A DNA stretch of 10,759 nt. Source: Verrucomicrobiota bacterium (lineage in GTDB: Bacteria > Verrucomicrobiota > Verrucomicrobiia > Limisphaerales > AV2). The notes beneath the pieces are model-generated. The model searched no databases. It had not been told where the DNA came from and saw only the letters and a program-made list of their open reading frames with translations. Both the position numbers and the translations under genes were made by a program. Below are positions 7,771-10,759 of this stretch, in pieces. Position 1 is the first letter of the stretch. Each line of letters begins with the position of its first letter. The stretch is from assembly GCA_003219675.1 (NCBI GenBank), contig QHPW01000003.1:1-10759 (forward strand), in the 5' to 3' direction.

Positions 7771-9618
7771 ATGCTCCCGTTCACTGAAATCGCCGGACAA
7801 AAGCTGGACGCCGAACAGAGGTCCTATCTGGAGGGGCTCTTCGCCGGCCTGAAAAACCGCGGATTGACGTTCGCCGATGTTGACCCGAATTCCGCCGCCG
7901 GGAAGACGAAGCCAAATCTCGACGCGCTCATCTTCGAGGAACGGGTCAAACAGGAGTTGCACCCGCTCGACGCCTATCCGGCACTTCTCGAACACGCCGC
8001 CGCCAACAGGGCGCCGGACAAGGAAAATATTTTCCGTTTCAAATGGCACGGACTGTTTTACCTGACCCCGACCAAAGAAGCCTTCATGTGCCGGTTGCGG
8101 ATTCCTGGCGGGGTGGTCAAATCGTTTCAATTGCGCGAACTGGCGCGGATTTCTCAAGAACTCACCTCCGGACACATTCAAATCACGACGCGCGCCAATC
8201 TTCAGCTCCGCCTCATCGAGGCCAGGAACGCGCCCGAAATCCTCCGCCGCATCCAGGCAGTCGGCCTGCACACACGCGGCGCCGGCGCGGACAACATCCG
8301 CAATCTCACCTGTAATCCCACTGCGGGCATTGACCCGTACGAGTTGATCGATACGCTGCCGCTTTGCCATCAGCTTGAGCAGATCATTGTCAACGACCGT
8401 ACGTTTTACGATCTGCCGCGCAAGTTCAACGTTGCCTTCGACGGGGGCGGGCTGATCGGCACGATCGAAGACACTAACGACATCGGCGTCAAAGCGGTGA
8501 AGGTGGCGCAGCCTTCCCTGGCTTCCGGTTCCGGCGGAATCCCTGTCGCCAAAACGGTTGTGCCAGAATCATCAGAACTGCGGGCAGGGATGCCCGCAGA
8601 ACCCGCAGGCAAGGATGCCTGCGCTACGATCGAACCCGGCGTTTACTTCCGCGTTGGGCTCGGCGGCGCGACCGGGCACAAGACCTTCGCGTGCGACCTG
8701 GGCGTGCTGCTGAAGCCCGAGGAATTACTAAAAGTCATCGTGGCCATCATTCGCGTCTATGTCGCCCACGGCAATCGCAGAGACCGCAAGAACGCGCGCC
8801 TGAAGCATCTGCTCCAGACGTGGACGCTCGAACAATATCTCGCTGAAACCGAACAGCTACTGGGTTACAAACTACTGCGAGCGCCGGTCACTCAACCATC
8901 AACCATCAACCCTCAACCCCCGCCTCCCCGCCACACGCACGTCGGCGTTTACCCGCAAAAGCAAAAAGGGCTTAACTATATCGGGGTCGCGGTGCCGGTC
9001 GGTCAAATCACACCCAAACAATTGCTGCGATTGGCTGATCTCGCCGACAACTACGGCTCCGGCGAAGTGCGGCTCACCGTCTGGCAAAATCTCGTCATTC
9101 CAAATATCCCCGACGCCTTTGTCGAAACTATCAAAAAGGCGCTCCTGAAAATGGGTTTGCACTGGCAGCAGTCGAACCTGCGCAGCGGACTGATCGCCTG
9201 CACGGGCAATTCCTACTGCAAATTTGCATCGTCGAACACCAAGGGTCACGCGCTCGAACTGGCGGATTATTTGGAGAAGCGGATCGAACTGGACCAGCCG
9301 ATCAACATTCACCTGACCGGCTGCCCAAACTCCTGCGCGCAACATTACGTGGGTGACGTCGGTCTGCTCGGCGCGAAAGTCAAAGTAGCCGGCGAAACAG
9401 TCGAAGGTTATCACGTCTTCGTCGGTGGCGGCTTCGGCGGGAATCAGGCCGTCGGGCGGCAGGTGTTCCAGGGAATTTCCTTTGAGCAACTCAAGCCGAC
9501 ATTGGAAAGGATTTTGAACGGCTACTTGCGTCATCGCCAGGCTGGCGAGTCCTTCCAGAAATTCACCCAACGCCACGACCTTAACACACTCCAGGCGATC
9601 TTCAGTAATGACGAATAA
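7771..9618 (+). CDS. nirA: Siroheme/[4Fe-4S] nitrite (or sulfite) reductase, NirA type
   Basis: Six-electron reduction of nitrite to ammonium (or sulfite to sulfide) in the cytoplasm. 615 residues with two ferredoxin-like half domains and two siroheme domains. First half: GHIQITTRANLQLR (134-147) and NIRNLTCNPTAGIDP. Second half: GEVRLTVWQNLVIPN. The coupled siroheme/[4Fe-4S] site is C477-x5-C483 and C518-x3-C522 (ACTGNSYCKFA, LTGCPNSCAQH). The neighbouring nitrate reductase favours nitrite as substrate. Its electron donor is probably the CysJ-type protein just upstream instead of, or besides, ferredoxin. The N-terminal LDAEQRSYLEGLFAGL (12-27) resembles the N-terminal helix of that diflavin protein. 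Two segments look inserted: about 246-287, encoded largely by a pair of hairpin repeats, and about 372-387, encoded by 7-nt tandem repeats. The frame stays open through both, and all metal-binding cysteines are intact. Confidence 0.9.
   Translation: MLPFTEIAGQKLDAEQRSYLEGLFAGLKNRGLTFADVDPNSAAGKTKPNLDALIFEERVKQELHPLDAYPALLEHAAANRAPDKENIFRFKWHGLFYLTPTKEAFMCRLRIPGGVVKSFQLRELARISQELTSGHIQITTRANLQLRLIEARNAPEILRRIQAVGLHTRGAGADNIRNLTCNPTAGIDPYELIDTLPLCHQLEQIIVNDRTFYDLPRKFNVAFDGGGLIGTIEDTNDIGVKAVKVAQPSLASGSGGIPVAKTVVPESSELRAGMPAEPAGKDACATIEPGVYFRVGLGGATGHKTFACDLGVLLKPEELLKVIVAIIRVYVAHGNRRDRKNARLKHLLQTWTLEQYLAETEQLLGYKLLRAPVTQPSTINPQPPPPRHTHVGVYPQKQKGLNYIGVAVPVGQITPKQLLRLADLADNYGSGEVRLTVWQNLVIPNIPDAFVETIKKALLKMGLHWQQSNLRSGLIACTGNSYCKFASSNTKGHALELADYLEKRIELDQPINIHLTGCPNSCAQHYVGDVGLLGAKVKVAGETVEGYHVFVGGGFGGNQAVGRQVFQGISFEQLKPTLERILNGYLRHRQAGESFQKFTQRHDLNTLQAIFSNDE
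8578..8623. repeat. Pair of tetraloop hairpins inserted in frame within the nirA-type gene
   Basis: The first hairpin has 9-bp arms CTGCGGGCA (8578-8586) and TGCCCGCAG (8591-8599) with loop GGGA. The second has 8-bp arms CGCAGGCA (8604-8611) and TGCCTGCG (8616-8623) with loop AGGA. Both are perfect stems. They encode roughly residues 270-285 (AGMPAEPAGKDACA), inside a segment that does not fit the reductase family. The core GGCA-rGGA-TGCC is shared with the intergenic hairpin at 838-854. Confidence 0.75.
8891..8918. repeat. Four 7-nt tandem units inside the nirA-type gene
   Basis: ctcaacc, atcaacc, atcaacc and ctcaacc follow each other without gaps and run into a C-rich stretch (8919-8931). 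They encode QPSTINPQPPPP (residues 375-386), a loop between the first siroheme half and the HTHVGVYPQ start of the second half. A 28-nt array is not a multiple of three, so flanking bases must compensate to keep the frame. Confidence 0.75.
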
Positions 9619-9922
9619 TAGCGCCGGTTCAGGGCTGTAACCACGAAGGTACACGAATTCGCACGAAGGCTTCTTCCTTCGGCGCGAACCGCCCAACGAT
9701 GCGCGCCTTGCTTTTGTCACCGCTGAAGATCACGTCAATGTCATCGCGCTTGCGCTCGGTTATCTCCGCGTCTCCGTGTCTCGGCGCTGAAAGAATCCGT
9801 GTTCATCCGTGTTGATCCGTGGTTAAAACCCTCTGCGCCGGCGCGCACGGAGTGACGCGAACAAGCGATCGAGGCGGAGAGACGGCTCGCCGCGAGATAC
9901 GCTCTCTGGTAACCTGGTGACC
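9619..9922. repeat. Intergenic repeat mosaic between the nirA-type and DUF4202 genes
   Basis: No complete gene is visible. Three arrays are present: 10-nt units beginning cacgaa three times at 9642-9671; 8-nt units tctccgcg, tctccgtg and tctcggcg at 9763-9786; and 10-nt units beginning atccgt three times at 9795-9824, followed by ggttaaaa. I recognise these as dispersed elements whose minus-strand translation (HGSTRMNTD) appears in many spurious proteins of this bacterial group. The stretch 9672-9762 between them is not repetitive. Bases 9825-9922 show nothing further. Confidence 0.6.
9629..9769 (-). pseudogene. Possible gene remnant on the minus strand
   Basis: The minus-strand frame ending at the stop 9631-9629 reads like a real protein over its central part: RDDIDVIFSGDKSKARIVGR and then FAPKEEA. 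Both ends run into the repeat arrays described above, and there is no plausible start codon before a stop further upstream. I do not recognise the family. It may be the relic of a gene whose ends were replaced by repeats, or it may be part of a longer dispersed element. Confidence is low. Confidence 0.25.
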
Positions 9923-10507
9923 ATGCCGGACGATGTGAACCAGACAAAAAGCGGCGCGGCGCGTTTCGAAGCCGCCATCCGCCGCTTCGACCGCGAAAAC
10001 TCGCGCGATCCGAATCTCGAAATCGTCGAGGGCATTGCCCGCCCGCGCGAACTGATCTATGCCGAACGCCTGACGGACTGGGTGTTAATACTTTGTCCCG
10101 ACGCGTCCGAGGATTTACGCCTGTCGGCGCGCTGCCAACACCTCTGCTGGTGTATGATTCCCCGCGGTGATCTGAAAAAATTTCACGCGGACAAGGCGGG
10201 AGAAATTTTGCGCGAACTCGGGTATCCGGAGGAGACCGTCGCCAGAGTGCAGGCGTTGAACTTGAAGAAAGATTTTCCGCAACACCCCGACAGCCGCGTG
10301 CTCGAAGACGGGCTCTGCCTTGTGTTCCTGGAATTTCAATTCGCGGAGCTGGCCGCGAGAACCGCCGGCGATAAAATAGTCAACGCGCTGCAAAAGTCAT
10401 GGAAGAAGATGACGCCGGCAGCACGCGAGCAGGCGATGAAATTGAATTACGGATCGCGAGAACAGGCATTGATTGAACGCGCGCTGGAGCAAACGGGACA
10501 ACGTTGA
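9923..10507 (+). CDS. DUF4202 family protein, apparently internally deleted
   Basis: 194 residues from ATG 9923; a GTG at 9917 would add two residues. It matches DUF4202 as I know it: RFEAAIRRFDRENSRDP near the start, PRELIYAERLTDW (41-53), LRLSARCQH (65-73), LKKFHADKAGEILRELGY (84-101), LEDGLCLVFLEFQFAELA (127-144) and SWKKMTPAAREQAM. Function is unknown. The family often sits beside nitrite/sulfite reductase genes, which fits this place. In the family, the IPR after the QH motif is usually followed by a conserved stretch with YP..., GY and WR before the LKKFHA helix. Here MIPR81-GDLKKFHA joins directly, so about 15 residues are missing. The adjoining QHLCWCMIPR also departs from the usual RW at that place. 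The gene may be inactive or diverged. It lies about 300 bases after nirA, so co-transcription is uncertain. Confidence 0.8.
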   Translation: MPDDVNQTKSGAARFEAAIRRFDRENSRDPNLEIVEGIARPRELIYAERLTDWVLILCPDASEDLRLSARCQHLCWCMIPRGDLKKFHADKAGEILRELGYPEETVARVQALNLKKDFPQHPDSRVLEDGLCLVFLEFQFAELAARTAGDKIVNALQKSWKKMTPAAREQAMKLNYGSREQALIERALEQTGQR

Positions 10508-10568
10508 ACGGTCAAAAACGTTAACCTGTTGAGATTGCCGATGGCCGATAGCCAATAACGAGCGTGCC

Positions 10569-10592
10569 GTGGCGGGCGCCCTCGCCCGCCAC
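10569..10592. repeat. Strong 10-bp hairpin with CCCT loop
   Basis: Arms GTGGCGGGCG (10569-10578) and CGCCCGCCAC (10583-10592) are perfectly complementary around CCCT, which on the other strand reads AGGG. It lies 61 bases after the DUF4202 stop. There is no T-tract, so intrinsic termination is doubtful. It shares the short-loop palindrome design of the other elements in the window. Confidence 0.75.
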
Positions 10593-10643
10593 TTTGCCGC
10601 ACACAACCAATTCGTGTCATTGGGCCGGTTGCGCGCGCGGGAC

Positions 10644-10687
10644 TCCGACCGGCGAGGGCGCCGGTCGGAACACGCGTGGGCGCGTGT
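10644..10687. repeat. Two abutting hairpins with AGGG and TGGG loops
   Basis: The first has perfect 11-bp arms TCCGACCGGCG (10644-10654) and CGCCGGTCGGA (10659-10669) with loop AGGG. The second follows with no spacer: 7-bp arms ACACGCG (10670-10676) and CGCGTGT (10681-10687) with loop TGGG. The stem sequences are unrelated to each other and to the other hairpins, but the G-rich tetraloop is kept. No gene is visible in 10508-10759; the sequence after 10690 shows nothing I recognise. Confidence 0.75.
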
Positions 10688-10759
10688 GCTCCCGAAAAGG
10701 AACTGAATCGTTCCGGGAACGGTCGCAACCTTGGCGGCTCAGATGGAGTTGAGGAAATC

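Noticed and set aside
8891..8918. CRISPR array
   Set aside because: The units are 7 nt with no spacers; no repeat in the window has CRISPR repeat-spacer geometry and no cas gene is present.
8899..9720. 273-codon open frame on the minus strand over the end of the nirA-type gene
   Set aside because: It overlaps the siroheme-binding region of a clear reductase and has no family features; GC-rich codon bias produces such antisense frames.
10569..10592. Intrinsic terminator after the DUF4202 gene
   Set aside because: The stem is strong but no T-run follows on either strand, and it belongs to a repeat family found elsewhere, including inside a gene.

Overview
The window looks like a GC-rich Gram-negative bacterial chromosome, most plausibly Verrucomicrobiota (Pedosphaera/Limisphaerales-like). 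That assignment rests on an ASPIC/UnbV FG-GAP protein, the nitrogen-assimilation gene set, and several families of short interspersed repeats whose translated forms I recognise from genomes of that group. It is from memory, not from a search.

Layout, all on the + strand. (1) 2-697: the 3' end of an FG-GAP/ASPIC-UnbV protein. (2) 698-1155: a gene-free stretch whose first 200 bases are a repeat mosaic. (3) 1156-9618: a six-gene nitrate/nitrite assimilation cluster. It encodes a cytochrome-b-like membrane protein, a single-chain molybdopterin nitrate reductase, a four-cluster ferredoxin subunit, a Tat-type Rieske protein, a CysJ-type NADPH diflavin reductase and a siroheme nitrite/sulfite reductase of the NirA type. 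Two junctions are ATGA stop/start overlaps (ferredoxin-Rieske and Rieske-diflavin). (4) 9619-9922: a second repeat-rich gap. (5) 9923-10507: a DUF4202 protein that seems to lack an internal conserved segment. (6) 10508-10759: a gap with three strong G-rich-loop hairpins.

Likely working model (inference): the molybdenum subunit reduces nitrate to nitrite and NirA reduces nitrite to ammonium with electrons from NADPH through the diflavin protein. The cytochrome-b-like, Fe-S and Rieske proteins suggest that nitrate reduction is tied to a membrane or quinol pool rather than only to soluble ferredoxin or a NasB-type NADH subunit. No nitrate transporter and no regulator are visible.

The most unusual sequence signal is repeat invasion. 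Short hairpin elements, often in pairs with unrelated but self-complementary stems, and 7-8 nt micro-tandem repeats lie in the gaps. Some also lie inside reading frames: twice in the nirA-type gene, once in the membrane-protein gene, and possibly once in the diflavin gene, in each case without breaking the frame.
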